In this document: one piece after another, positions 1 through 8,630 of the stretch
Numbering within the stretch: position 1 is the stretch's first letter
Layout: every line of letters starts with the position of its first letter
Assembly: GCF_002003265.1 (NCBI RefSeq)
Contig: NZ_CP019687.1
Coordinates: 2,588,501 to 2,652,500 of the forward strand
Direction: 5' to 3'
DNA from: Paenibacillus larvae subsp. larvae
GTDB lineage: Bacteria > Bacillota > Bacilli > Paenibacillales > NBRC-103111
Length of the DNA stretch: 64,000 nucleotides
Notes under the pieces: generated by a model
Seen by the model: only the letters and a program-made list of their open reading frames with translations
The model's database searches: none
What the model was told of the DNA's origin: nothing
Translations under genes and position numbers: made by a program

Positions 1-679
1 CATAATATTGCGCACCGATTTCTTTCCAATCGAACAACTCTTTATGATTGGATATCATAATGAATGCTAACAGAAAAGTTAAACATTTGATTCTCTTTAG
101 CGCACTCCAACTCGAAGGAAACAAGTCTGATTCGGCCAGTTCTTCAATCTTCCAATAAATGCTGTCTGATACATGATGCGTGAGCGAAGATAAAAGAACT
201 GCACGCTCTTTATCATCAAAGACCAGCCCTCTTAGCACCTTTTGGGCATCTAATTGATAGCTCGCAAACTGTCTTATCTTCTCCTGATGTTCTCGATCCG
301 TTTTTTTCTGCAAATATACAAATAAACGGTAACCCATCCGATAGTGAACTCGTTCTATCGTTTTCCCGTCTTGCTTAAAGCGCATTTCCTTCATAATCCA
401 TCCCTTATTAAGCCACTCAAAGGCTTGTAAATCATCGAGAATCGCCCGCTTGCCAAGAGTCCATTTTAACAAAGGAATGTCCGGGATTTGTGCATCCTCT
501 TGCGCATAGGCATCCAGTGATAGAGTTAAAGTACCAACTCTCCGGAAGGTACGTGCTGTTTGTTTTACGATATCGACATCAACCAAAGATATAATCCTGG
601 TATAATTTGTATCCAATTGCTCGCCGTTCTTTAAGATATATTGCGATATATATGAAAAGATGTTTTCTATTGCGCTCAT
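1..679 (-). CDS. Unrecognised protein, 3' part beyond window edge
   Basis: An open frame enters from the left edge and has its start at ATG 677-679, preceded by a GAGGG ribosome site 7 bases upstream. The visible 226 residues begin MSAIENIFSYISQYILK. They are mixed helical and soluble in character, with no signal peptide, no obvious transmembrane helix and no motif I recognise. The gene lies on the same strand as the type I restriction operon, about 650 bp downstream of hsdR and beyond a hairpin, so it probably has its own promoter. A defence-related role is only a guess from location; I assign no function. The reading frame is convincing because of its length, start and ribosome site. Confidence 0.75.
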   Translation of the reverse strand, partial: MSAIENIFSYISQYILKNGEQLDTNYTRIISLVDVDIVKQTARTFRRVGTLTLSLDAYAQEDAQIPDIPLLKWTLGKRAILDDLQAFEWLNKGWIMKEMRFKQDGKTIERVHYRMGYRLFVYLQKKTDREHQEKIRQFASYQLDAQKVLRGLVFDDKERAVLLSSLTHHVSDSIYWKIEELAESDLFPSSWSALKRIKCLTFLLAFIMISNHKELFDWKEIGAQYY

Positions 680-933
680 TCAAATCCCTCACTGTATCCG
701 TTATTTATTAAAATCTCCTTCCTCTTAAAGTTATTTTTAACAATAAAGTGGTAGAGTTGCAGGAGAACAATATGGGTATATGTCTATTATAGCTATATTC
801 ACGACCTGCTTAAGACTTTATGTTCGAACATAATCTGAATAAACCATTGATGTTCTGATACACTGATAAAAGTTATGATTCGGCAACACTCTGTCTGGCA
901 GATAACTCATATACAAAATATTTCCAAATCCAC

Positions 934-1044
934 TTATACTTCCCCGTCAAACTCAGCATCGTAATCATAGTTGTATTCGTTTCCGGTTATGTATTCAATG
1001 AGTTCAAAATACGCATCATATAAGGGAGAATGGTGTGTTACCAT
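934..1044 (-). CDS. Possible small acidic protein or gene remnant (36 aa)
   Basis: A short minus-strand frame runs from ATG 1042-1044 to TAA 934-936. The peptide begins MVTHHSPLYDAYFELIEYIT and is rich in Tyr, Asp and Glu, ending with an acidic tail. No strong ribosome site is visible and the sequence resembles the end of a larger acidic protein, so it may be a leftover fragment. The rest of the 680-1333 gap shows only the hairpin listed separately. Confidence 0.25.
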   Translation of the reverse strand: MVTHHSPLYDAYFELIEYITGNEYNYDYDAEFDGEV

Positions 1045-1165
1045 AAGTCAATCCTACTAAAGATGCAACCAGCCGTGAAAATTTCCGTTAATGATAATTA
1101 TTTTCCTAACATTTCTGTAACTACTTTAGCTACTTAAGTGGCTTGTTATTGTTTAAGCCTATTAT

Positions 1166-1207
1166 AACAAAAGTTCTCTGACAACAGATTGCCAGAGAAC
1201 TTTTGTT
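1166..1207 (-). terminator. Perfect 15-bp inverted repeat after hsdR
   Basis: AACAAAAGTTCTCTG at 1166-1180 pairs exactly with 1193-1207 across a 12-base loop. On the minus strand the stem ends in TTTTGTT, so it can terminate the hsd operon. The symmetry would also allow termination of plus-strand transcription. Confidence 0.6.
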
Positions 1208-1332
1208 CGATCTACTATTCAACGAACGCGGTATTCAACAAGGACGCGCTGGAGACCATTAACTGTTAAAATGAATGATGAAAAAAGATTTTAGGTTAGG
1301 GATTGAACTTATATTCCCGTAACTATAACAGA

Positions 1333-4300
1333 CTAAATGACTATTTCACAATTACTTTTGATTGTCGAAACGATATTCATGATTTCTTTTGCATCGTTCA
1401 TATTATCCTTAAACAATGTCGTGATACTGCCTAGGCTACGAAAAGGCTCTTCCATGAAGATTCGATTATCCTCAATCATGCCATTCGCCACAATGTAATC
1501 CACGATAAGCTTCACAAACCGAATTTGTATTGCATTCAACTTCTCCTCTTTCAAGAAGGCACTGAAAGCCTCGTTCACCGCGATACGGTCCAGCCCCACC
1601 ATTCTGCGGACTAATTTGCTTACCGGGGTATCTCCGAACTCCTTCTCATACTCCAATCGGCTGCCTAGCTCTTCCCACAGGATTCGCTCCAACGTCTGGA
1701 GATCAAATCTGGTGAGCGGCTTGTTATAACGAAGCTTGTAGATGGCCAGTTCATCCTTATGTTCTTTGAGATAGTGCTCTACCTTCTTCTTATAGTCCTT
1801 CAGGTTGTTTGTATTGTAGATAGCCCTGCTCTCGCGGGTTTCGATGATTTGATCTTTGAAATCGGTATAATAAATTTTCTGTTTACCCTTCTCGATAAAC
1901 TTAATCAACTCTCGCAGAGCAAGCCGTACTTCCTCCAATTCCAGCACATCTGCCTGCTGCCAGAACTCGTCGGTTTGTACCTTTTCAATTATGTATTTCT
2001 TCTCCATTACTTGAGGAATGGTTCCTAGCTTACTAAGCGCTTCAGCGGTTTGGACAATACTCCGGATGGGTTTCGTCGCATTTTTTTGCTGCAAGTACGC
2101 TAGATCTAGGGTATAGATTAATAGGTCGAAACGCTTGGCCAGCTCGTCATCTTGGAGAGGGGGAATGAGCGGAGCAATATGTTCCTTGATCTCCGCCACG
2201 CTCGTGGCGCCCAAGCTCTGCCAGGCATCCTTATTCTTATAGATCTCCACATACCGCTGTTTTAATTTCACACGGAAACTCTCTTCATTTAGATCCCTTA
2301 CGGCACCTAAGAGATCACGAAGCAGGTCGTCCCGGTAACGGATATAATCCTCTTCTTCCTGGTACTTCAGGTGTTGAAGTTCCCGCACGATATCCAGCTT
2401 GACATGGAACAGCTTCTCTGTCAGACTCACGCCAATTTCGCCTTTCAGCCCTTTCGGATTCGCCCGAAAAAAATCGAAGTTATTACAGAAATCAAAGATC
2501 AGGAACTGCTCTTTATCCATCCCTACGCCGAACAGGTCTTTGCACAATCTTGTCCCTCTGCCAATCATTTGCCAAAAATTGGAATTCGAACGTACTTTCT
2601 TGAAGAACACGAGATTAAGTACCTCCGGGATATCAATCCCTGTATCCAACATATCTACAGAAACCGCAATTTGCGGGAATTTGTCCTTGGTACTAAAATC
2701 ATCGATAAGCGAATCTACATAGTTAATACTGTAGTCGATTTGTTTAATAAAGTGACTGCCACATTCAGGGTATCTCTTGTTAAAACGCTCGACGATCGCC
2801 TGGGCATGACGACTACTTTTGGCGAAGACAATGGTTTTCCCGAGCTGATCCCCGCCCTCTACCCGAAGCCCCTTTTCCATAATCTGATCCAGCACCATAT
2901 CAATGGTATTCGCATTGAACAGCCACTCATTGATCGCTGTGTTCGCTATAGAATCGTCTATGGTTTCGTCATCCTCGAAGGTCTTCTCAAACTCTTCCTT
3001 CTCTTCCTCACTAAGATCATCATAATGAATACCGTCTTCCATAATTTTCGATTTGATCTCGATCGTCCGGTAATCTACCAGATATCCGTCTTCTACGGCT
3101 TTCTCCAGCTCATAAGCAAATGTCGGCACGCCGTTTTCCAACTCGAAGATGGAGTATGTATTCTTATCAATCTCATCTTTAGGCGTAGCCGTCAGTCCGA
3201 GCAGCATGGCGTCGTAGTATTCGAAAATATCCCTGTACTTCTTATAAATACTGCGATGGCTCTCGTCAACGATAATCAGATCAAAATGCGCGGGAGTAAA
3301 CAGCTTCTTGCCATCCTGCCGTTTCGTCTCATCAATAGCATTCATCATCGTTGGATATGTAGAAAAGATCATGCGGGACTGCTCCGGATTGTCCTTGTTC
3401 TCTAGCAAATTACACAGCGAAAGACTGGGAAGCAAATTGCTGAAATTATGTTTGGCCTGCTTCACCAGTGTCCTACGATCGGCTAGGAAGAGAATATTCT
3501 TCACTATGTTCTGACGCATCCATACATCCACAATAGAGATGGCCGTTCGCGTCTTGCCGCTGCCGGTAGCCATAACGAGCAGCATCTTTCGCTGCTTGTT
3601 CGTTATGGCATGACATACATCCATAACCGCTTGCTTCTGGTAGTAACGGTTGGTGATCTTCTCATCAATCTCCACTGTAGTAAAAGGAAGCTTGCTGCTC
3701 CTCCGATCTACCATGAGTTGCAGCTCATCCTTCGTAAAGAGACCTGAAACTCGCCGCTGCGGATAACCCTCCGCGTCGTCCAACAGGTTGATTTCAAAGC
3801 CGTTTGTCATGAAGATAACCGGCCGCTGCCCAGTCTGGTTATGTAGATAGTCTGCATAGAGCTTGGCTTGTTGGGAGCCGACGATTGGGTCCTTCCCGGT
3901 CTTCTTGGCCTCGATGACGGCCAGCGGCCTGCCGTTGCTGCCATAAAGGACATAGTCAACAGACCCTGCACCCGTAGTAGTAGGCATCCCTTTAATGGGT
4001 ACCTCGGTCATACAGTCGCGGCCCATCTCCCAACCTGCCAGCTTCAGCTCCAGATCAATATATTTAGATCTGGTCTCTGCTTCGCTGAACGCATCCACTT
4101 CAAAGTCATAGCCCTCCGTGCTAGCTATGCGATGAGCAGTCATCGCTTCACGTAGTGCCTCATTCTCTTTGCGAAGTTCATCCAGTCTCTGGTCCTTGGA
4201 ACTCAACCTTTCATAGAGGTCCTGCAACTCCTGCGGTCTCGTACGCTTCTCTTGCCCTGTCCGCAAGAGTTCCTCGTCAAAGTCCGGACAAGTATACGCT

Positions 4301-4683
4301 TCGGCGTAGCAATAATCTATCCAACGGACGACCTCATGTAGATTGCGGAGCGAGAGTACAGCCTCATCCCTGGCAATAGAAGCATTTGTATGAACCGCCG
4401 TGTTTCCCAACTTGATGATATACTTCATTAGCGGAAACAGCTGTGGATCGATGATCTGCCGGAAGGTCGGTTCATGAATGAGACTGGAGATGTTATCTTG
4501 ATACGGGATCGTCAGTTCATTGTCGAATGTATATACCCACTTTATAGCTAGCTCCAGCGCCCTCCTTGCGAGAATAGCACAAGTTGCAGGGGACACGAGG
4601 AGACTCTTCTCGGCCTCTACGGCACTATCTGCGAAGGACTGAAAGGTAATCTTCTCCATTAAGAAATCGAAGTTCGTACTCAT
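1333..4683 (-). CDS. hsdR: Type I restriction enzyme R subunit
   Basis: The motor and nuclease subunit of a type I restriction-modification complex cuts unmodified DNA after ATP-driven translocation. The 1116-residue protein has a DUF4145-like N-terminus (about 1-140) and a coiled stretch near 150-185. A PD-(D/E)XK nuclease motif AVIEAKK lies near 258. The SF2 helicase core follows: Walker A ATGSGKT near 373, the DEAH-type box DESH near 475, GLTATP near 495 and QMIGRGTR near 740. The C-terminal helical region would contact HsdM. Start: the first ATG (4689) directly abuts AGGAGG, so the second ATG at 4683, six bases away, is the better start. The ribosome site overlaps the hsdS stop, indicating translational coupling. 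It is intact and of usual length. Confidence 0.95.
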   Translation of the reverse strand: MSTNFDFLMEKITFQSFADSAVEAEKSLLVSPATCAILARRALELAIKWVYTFDNELTIPYQDNISSLIHEPTFRQIIDPQLFPLMKYIIKLGNTAVHTNASIARDEAVLSLRNLHEVVRWIDYCYAEAYTCPDFDEELLRTGQEKRTRPQELQDLYERLSSKDQRLDELRKENEALREAMTAHRIASTEGYDFEVDAFSEAETRSKYIDLELKLAGWEMGRDCMTEVPIKGMPTTTGAGSVDYVLYGSNGRPLAVIEAKKTGKDPIVGSQQAKLYADYLHNQTGQRPVIFMTNGFEINLLDDAEGYPQRRVSGLFTKDELQLMVDRRSSKLPFTTVEIDEKITNRYYQKQAVMDVCHAITNKQRKMLLVMATGSGKTRTAISIVDVWMRQNIVKNILFLADRRTLVKQAKHNFSNLLPSLSLCNLLENKDNPEQSRMIFSTYPTMMNAIDETKRQDGKKLFTPAHFDLIIVDESHRSIYKKYRDIFEYYDAMLLGLTATPKDEIDKNTYSIFELENGVPTFAYELEKAVEDGYLVDYRTIEIKSKIMEDGIHYDDLSEEEKEEFEKTFEDDETIDDSIANTAINEWLFNANTIDMVLDQIMEKGLRVEGGDQLGKTIVFAKSSRHAQAIVERFNKRYPECGSHFIKQIDYSINYVDSLIDDFSTKDKFPQIAVSVDMLDTGIDIPEVLNLVFFKKVRSNSNFWQMIGRGTRLCKDLFGVGMDKEQFLIFDFCNNFDFFRANPKGLKGEIGVSLTEKLFHVKLDIVRELQHLKYQEEEDYIRYRDDLLRDLLGAVRDLNEESFRVKLKQRYVEIYKNKDAWQSLGATSVAEIKEHIAPLIPPLQDDELAKRFDLLIYTLDLAYLQQKNATKPIRSIVQTAEALSKLGTIPQVMEKKYIIEKVQTDEFWQQADVLELEEVRLALRELIKFIEKGKQKIYYTDFKDQIIETRESRAIYNTNNLKDYKKKVEHYLKEHKDELAIYKLRYNKPLTRFDLQTLERILWEELGSRLEYEKEFGDTPVSKLVRRMVGLDRIAVNEAFSAFLKEEKLNAIQIRFVKLIVDYIVANGMIEDNRIFMEEPFRSLGSITTLFKDNMNDAKEIMNIVSTIKSNCEIVI

Positions 4684-4693
4684 GGACATCCTC

Positions 4694-5854
4694 CTAGAAT
4701 AATTCGCCTTTGAACGCCCGCTGCATTAGTGCTTTGAAGTTATTCTCAAGTTCGGTTAGGCTTTGTTGGAGTCGTAATTTTTGTTGCTCTATTTTTTCTA
4801 CTTGTTCGGCGAAACGGTTTTGGAGGTGGATGGGCGGGAGGAGAATTGGTATTGCGTTTATCTTTTTTAATGTAAGTCTCTTGATTGCTCCTCCTGCCAT
4901 ATCCTGCAATACCTTTTTTTTCACTTGGTCATTATTAAGATAACTCACTAGATATATGCTCGATAACTTTGTTATATCTGTTTTAATTAATTCTAAACTT
5001 GATAACATACTAAATTCAAAATCATAATGATTTATACATGCAATTCCGGTTGTAGCTCCATCCTTAATATATAGTACATCTCCTTTTTCAGGATTGCATC
5101 GAGCAAATATTTTCTTGTGATCTTCCAAACTAATAAACGTAGGAGCATTGTAGAAATCCAAACTACCACTACCTAAATGTTTAGCTGTAATATAAGGGAC
5201 TCCGTTTTTGGTATTTTCAGGTGAATGATGAGTACCGTCTGTTATTTTTAGTGAAACACTCCCCAACGATTCCAAAGTGAATTTATTATTAAGTACCGGA
5301 TCCCCAAACATATCATAAAACAAGCCTTTTATCAGTTTATCACAAGCCTCGATTTGTTTTTTTCTTTTGTTTATTAGTTCTTGGGCTTTGTCCAGAATAA
5401 GTACCGTCTTCCTCTGAGCTTCTATATTCGGTAAGAGTAGAAAAATTTCATTTATATCTTTGACAGAAAGATGCTTCACTGTTACAAATGATGTTTTATC
5501 CTCTATTTTCTTTAGATATTTCGGTAGAATGTAGTAAAGATAATCATCTAGAAGTATTTTTTCATTAAGACTCTTTATTCTGCAAACCCGTTGATTAAGT
5601 AATGCTTTTCCAGTCGACCATTTTCTAACGCTAAAAGTTCCATCCATAGATATTAAAATATCATTATTTTCAACCAAGTACTTTTCATCGTATTCTCCAG
5701 AGTAATAGGTGCTAATGCTTCCACTCGTAACATCCCTAATCCTGATTATTGGTAGGCCCTCTTTTTCGTTAAAATAACTCGATTTAAACGCATATCCCGA
5801 ATCTATGTGAACTAAACCACCTAATTTAACTTCGTCCACATTATCACACTCCAA
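4694..5854 (-). CDS. hsdS: Type I restriction enzyme S (specificity) subunit
   Basis: This subunit recognises the bipartite DNA target for both methylation and cutting. The 386-residue frame shows two target-recognition domains (about 1-150 and 190-350). Each is followed by a helical spacer, near 155-185 (LDKAQELINKRKKQIEAC) and near 350-380 (AEQVEKIEQQKLRLQQSL). That is the normal two-TRD arrangement. It overlaps the end of hsdM by 11 bases and precedes hsdR. The longest start is TTG 5854; a GTG at codon 6 (5839) has a GGAG nine bases upstream and is a good alternative. The TRDs are more AT-rich than hsdM and hsdR, as expected for exchangeable specificity modules. Confidence 0.92.
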   Translation of the reverse strand: MECDNVDEVKLGGLVHIDSGYAFKSSYFNEKEGLPIIRIRDVTSGSISTYYSGEYDEKYLVENNDILISMDGTFSVRKWSTGKALLNQRVCRIKSLNEKILLDDYLYYILPKYLKKIEDKTSFVTVKHLSVKDINEIFLLLPNIEAQRKTVLILDKAQELINKRKKQIEACDKLIKGLFYDMFGDPVLNNKFTLESLGSVSLKITDGTHHSPENTKNGVPYITAKHLGSGSLDFYNAPTFISLEDHKKIFARCNPEKGDVLYIKDGATTGIACINHYDFEFSMLSSLELIKTDITKLSSIYLVSYLNNDQVKKKVLQDMAGGAIKRLTLKKINAIPILLPPIHLQNRFAEQVEKIEQQKLRLQQSLTELENNFKALMQRAFKGELF

Positions 5855-7301
5855 TCATACCTACTAACTCCTCTAGCCCCGCTTGAATTTCCTCTTCCAA
5901 TTGCTGAATCCTTAATAGGATCTCGCGGGGATGATCATAGGTGACTTCTTTATATTCAATCTCTTTATATTTATTGATCGACAAGTCATACCCGTTATCC
6001 CGAATCTCCTGTACATCCACCAAAAAACTCTGCTCAGTTCGTTTTCGTGTCTTCTCTCCCTGCAGATTTTCGAAGCGCTCCACAATATCTGGAATGTCAT
6101 TCTGCTCGATCTGCTGCCTTTTGTCATCCAGCGAGTATCCGTCCGCCTTCATATCATAAAACCATACCTGATCCGTACCGCCTGCTCCTGTCTTCGTGAA
6201 GATGAGAACAGCTGTGCTCACACCAGCATAAGGCTTGAATACTCCACTTGGCATGGAAATCACCGCTTCCAGCTTATGATTGTCCACCAGTTCTTTACGG
6301 ATTTCCTTATGTGCCTTACTACTGCCAAACAGAACGCTATCGGGGACGATAGTAGCGCTTCGGCCCCCAAGTTTGAGGCTTCTTAGAATGAGAGCCAGGA
6401 ACAAGAGCTCGGTTTTCTTTGTCTTCGTAATTTTAAGCAGATCCTTGCTTACCGCATCATAGTCCAGCGAGCCTTTAAATGGAGGATTGGCAAGAATCAT
6501 CGTATACTTCTCTTGGTCGCCATTTTGCTCGGAAAGGCTGTCCTTGTACTCAATGTTCGGTTGGTCCACACCATGCAACAGCATATTCATCGCGCCGATA
6601 CGAAGCATGGTCCGGTCCATGTCGAAGCCATAAAACATATCTTGGTTGAAGTGCTTTTTCAGTCCCGCATGTAAAAACAAATCCGCATGATGCTCTTTTA
6701 CATACTCTTGTGCAGCCACAAGAAATCCGGCACTCCCCATTGCAGGGTCAGCAATCACATCGCTGGGACTTGGCTTCATCAGACGAACCATCATCTCAAT
6801 AATGTGCCGCGGAGTGCGGAACTGTCCATTCATTCCAGCTGTGGCTACTTTAGATAGGAGATACTCATACAGATCTCCCTTTGCATCCCGCTTCTCCATG
6901 TCGATCCCGTCGATGCCATCAACAATTTTCGTCAACATCTGGGGCGTAGGGATTTTGAAAATAGCATCTTCCATATATTTGGAATACGCAGAATCGCCGT
7001 CTTGATGCAAATTCTTGATGAATGGAAAGATTCCATTCAGCACCAAATTGTACATTTGGTTCGCTTCCATATTCTTGAACCTGCTCCAGCGCAAATCCTG
7101 TTTATCATTAGGAAACATTCCTTCGTATGTTAGACCCAAGAAGGCTGCTTCATTTTCCTTCCTTGTTTCTATATCGTCCAGCCCTTTAATGAAAAGGAGG
7201 TAGGTAAATTGCTCAATGACTTCGAGCGGATTCGTGATTCCGCCTGTCCAGAATGTCTCCCATATCTTGTCCACTTTATTTTTGATTTCACCTGTAATCA
7301 T
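5844..7301 (-). CDS. hsdM: Type I restriction enzyme M (methylase) subunit
   Basis: An N6-adenine methyltransferase subunit that protects host DNA with HsdS and forms the restriction complex with HsdR. The 485-residue protein has the HsdM N-terminal helical domain (about 1-125), the SAM-binding motif DPAMGSAGF near 190 and the catalytic NPPF motif (ILANPPFKGS) near 280. The length is normal. ATG 7301 is chosen because GGAGGG sits six bases upstream; a longer reading from TTG 7313 would put the start upstream of that ribosome site. It is the first gene of hsdM-hsdS-hsdR. Confidence 0.94.
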   Translation of the reverse strand: MITGEIKNKVDKIWETFWTGGITNPLEVIEQFTYLLFIKGLDDIETRKENEAAFLGLTYEGMFPNDKQDLRWSRFKNMEANQMYNLVLNGIFPFIKNLHQDGDSAYSKYMEDAIFKIPTPQMLTKIVDGIDGIDMEKRDAKGDLYEYLLSKVATAGMNGQFRTPRHIIEMMVRLMKPSPSDVIADPAMGSAGFLVAAQEYVKEHHADLFLHAGLKKHFNQDMFYGFDMDRTMLRIGAMNMLLHGVDQPNIEYKDSLSEQNGDQEKYTMILANPPFKGSLDYDAVSKDLLKITKTKKTELLFLALILRSLKLGGRSATIVPDSVLFGSSKAHKEIRKELVDNHKLEAVISMPSGVFKPYAGVSTAVLIFTKTGAGGTDQVWFYDMKADGYSLDDKRQQIEQNDIPDIVERFENLQGEKTRKRTEQSFLVDVQEIRDNGYDLSINKYKEIEYKEVTYDHPREILLRIQQLEEEIQAGLEELVGMIGV

Positions 7302-7419
7302 AAAGCCCTCCAATATTTTAAGTATCTATTCATGTGCCATAGTAAGGACTTATGACAAATCGCTATCTTGGGAATATCTCGTTCATTTCATGTATTCATC
7401 CTTCTCTATTATCGCTTTT

Positions 7420-7450
7420 AGTATAAACAATACACACTCTTATTGTCCAA
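7420..7450 (-). promoter_or_regulatory. Candidate promoter for the hsd operon
   Basis: On the minus strand TTGGAC (7445-7450) and TATACT (7420-7425) are separated by 19 bases, or TGGACA and TATACT by 18. It lies about 120 bases before the hsdM start. The spacing is slightly long, so confidence is modest. Confidence 0.4.
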
Positions 7451-7472
7451 GTTTATTAGGGGGTTTTAGAGC

Positions 7473-7571
7473 TACCATTCCTCACCAATAACGCCATACA
7501 CTCCACATGAACCGTATGCAGGAACGTTCCTCCTCTAATTATATACGATTTTAATCAAAAAACCTTGATTT
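7473..7571 (-). repeat. Direct repeat A, containing an rlmD-like 3' end
   Basis: This 99-bp stretch matches 16773-16872 in the same orientation with about 20 mismatches and one gap. Read on the minus strand it encodes FLHTVHVECMALLVRNG, resembling the C-terminus of RlmD-type methyltransferases. The intact rlmD at 24874 reads FPHTVHVECVVLMSR. The 28 bases at 7498-7525 differ from 24904-24931 at three positions. It may be a decayed attachment site or a remnant of a lost paralogue. Confidence 0.6.
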
Positions 7572-7684
7572 TATAAGGTTTTTCTCTTTTCCCTTTGCCT
7601 TCTTTACCCTTAATTCTAACTTTGATGTACATTCCATCCCCAATTCGTCCCCAAGAGGTTCTTCCTCTTCTATACTTTGTATCT

Positions 7685-7710
7685 TGTTAAATAAAACAAA
7701 CCTGTGTTAG
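7685..7710 (+). promoter_or_regulatory. Promoter of the putative antitoxin RNA
   Basis: The plus strand carries TTGTTA and, 18 bases downstream, TAGAAT preceded by TGT (an extended -10). Transcription would run toward the 3' end of the small toxin gene, as expected for an antisense antitoxin RNA. Confidence 0.5.
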
Positions 7711-7711
7711 A

Positions 7712-7857
7712 ATGCAATTAGAAGCATATACTAAAAAAGACCGCAGACGCTGTAACGTCCACGGTCAGCAATAGCCGCGCTATATGTTTGCGGTTGGCTT
7801 AGAAGGAATTACGACAAATAGATCGCACTTAACCTTTCCTCGGTGGGCGATCTATTT
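7712..7857 (+). ncRNA. Putative antisense antitoxin RNA of a type I TA module
   Basis: A transcript from the extended -10 promoter near 7685-7710 would end at the hairpin with the 11-base perfect stem AAATAGATCGC (7816-7826) and 7847-7857. It would overlap the last codon, stop and 3' untranslated region of the toxin mRNA, the usual geometry of par/Fst- and TxpA-type modules. The RNA ends are inferred from promoter and hairpin positions only. Confidence 0.45.
7736..7766 (-). terminator. Terminator of the toxin mRNA
   Basis: On the minus strand GACCGTGGACG and CGTCTGCGGTC form a stem with a short loop, followed by TTTTTT. It lies about 90 bases past the toxin stop codon. Confidence 0.65.
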
Positions 7858-7938
7858 CATCTTTTGGATAAACGTCAGAAGCGCCAGAATAAACATCCCG
7901 AATAGGAACATTAATTGAAGAGCTTGAAACGTTTCCAT
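7852..7938 (-). CDS. Small hydrophobic holin-like toxin (type I TA), 28 aa
   Basis: The 28-residue peptide starts METFQALQLMFLFGMF, continues as one hydrophobic helix and ends with the basic tail QKMK. This is the pattern of the short 'putative holin-like toxins' of Bacillus and Paenibacillus, which insert in the membrane and are silenced by an antisense RNA. ATG 7938 has the strong ribosome site AAAGGGGGTGATG just upstream. A terminator follows at 7736-7766, and a convergent promoter with an antisense RNA candidate covers the 3' end. Family membership is by pattern, not by search; toxicity is inferred. Confidence 0.7.
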   Translation of the reverse strand: METFQALQLMFLFGMFILALLTFIQKMK

Positions 7939-8052
7939 TGGCATCACCCCCTTTCCAGGGGATTAGCCGACCGCCCACGTATAAGCCACTATTGCTTGTA
8001 CTATTGTACCACATATTACCTTTTATTTATATGTAATTTTAAAATCGCTTGC

Positions 8053-8074
8053 AGCCCTTTTAGGGCTTTTTTTA
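8053..8074 (+). terminator. Intrinsic terminator
   Basis: AGCCCT and AGGGCT pair across a three-base loop and run into TTTTTTT. It could stop read-through of the antitoxin RNA or mark the end of a lost gene. Confidence 0.65.
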
Positions 8075-8084
8075 TTTAGAACAA

Positions 8085-8621
8085 ATGCTACTTTCTCTAA
8101 GTCTATCTCTAATGGTTTTATATGGTAGTTTAATTCAAAATATCGAACCACAACAATCCGTTGACCCATTGAGTTATATTACTGAACATTCAAAAAATCC
8201 TTTAGGAGATAACTTAAATGTAAATGATGCCATTTCCATGTTTAAAGAAAAATTCAACAAAAAAGTATTTCTTCCAAATACCATTCCCTTTAAACCGACA
8301 GATACAGGCGCTTCTCTTAGTGAACATGCTAAGACACTAACAGTAAGTTACTTTAACAACAAAACAAATGAAACTCTTATTGTGACACAAATGGTTAATA
8401 TCAAGCCAAAAAATGGTGAGAAATTCAGCAAAACCCCACATGAAACTGAAGTTGAACTGAAACATAGTACAAAAGCGAAATGTCTTTATAAAGCTGGAAA
8501 ACCTGACCATATTCGCTTTATTAGAGATGATATCATTTATTTCATAAGCTTCAAACAAAATCGGAATATTACGATTAATGAATTAGTTGAAGTTGCAAAT
8601 TCCATGAAGCAATTTCCTTGA
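8085..8621 (+). CDS. Hypothetical secreted or anchored protein (178 aa)
   Basis: The N-terminus has a hydrophobic stretch (about residues 2-18, rich in Leu and Ser), followed by a polar domain with alternating beta-type segments. One segment, TLTVSYFNNKTNETLIVTQ, resembles DUF4367-type extracellular domains. No lipobox is seen. No ribosome site precedes ATG 8085, and 8087-8116 resembles 16949-16978, where the same bases lie in an ankyrin fragment on the other strand. The first dozen residues may therefore come from recombination, with the native start lost. An IS256 remnant begins just after the stop. Function unknown. Confidence 0.5.
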   Translation: MLLSLSLSLMVLYGSLIQNIEPQQSVDPLSYITEHSKNPLGDNLNVNDAISMFKEKFNKKVFLPNTIPFKPTDTGASLSEHAKTLTVSYFNNKTNETLIVTQMVNIKPKNGEKFSKTPHETEVELKHSTKAKCLYKAGKPDHIRFIRDDIIYFISFKQNRNITINELVEVANSMKQFP

Positions 8622-8630
8622 ATTAAAAAA

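Noticed and set aside
2371..3405. A 344-codon plus-strand frame opposite hsdR
   Set aside because: It lies fully antisense to conserved helicase motifs and has no ribosome site or recognisable domain.
7829..8014. A 61-codon minus-strand frame starting MWYNSTSNSG
   Set aside because: It overlaps the toxin gene in another frame; the toxin has the strong ribosome site and fits a known family, and this frame has neither.
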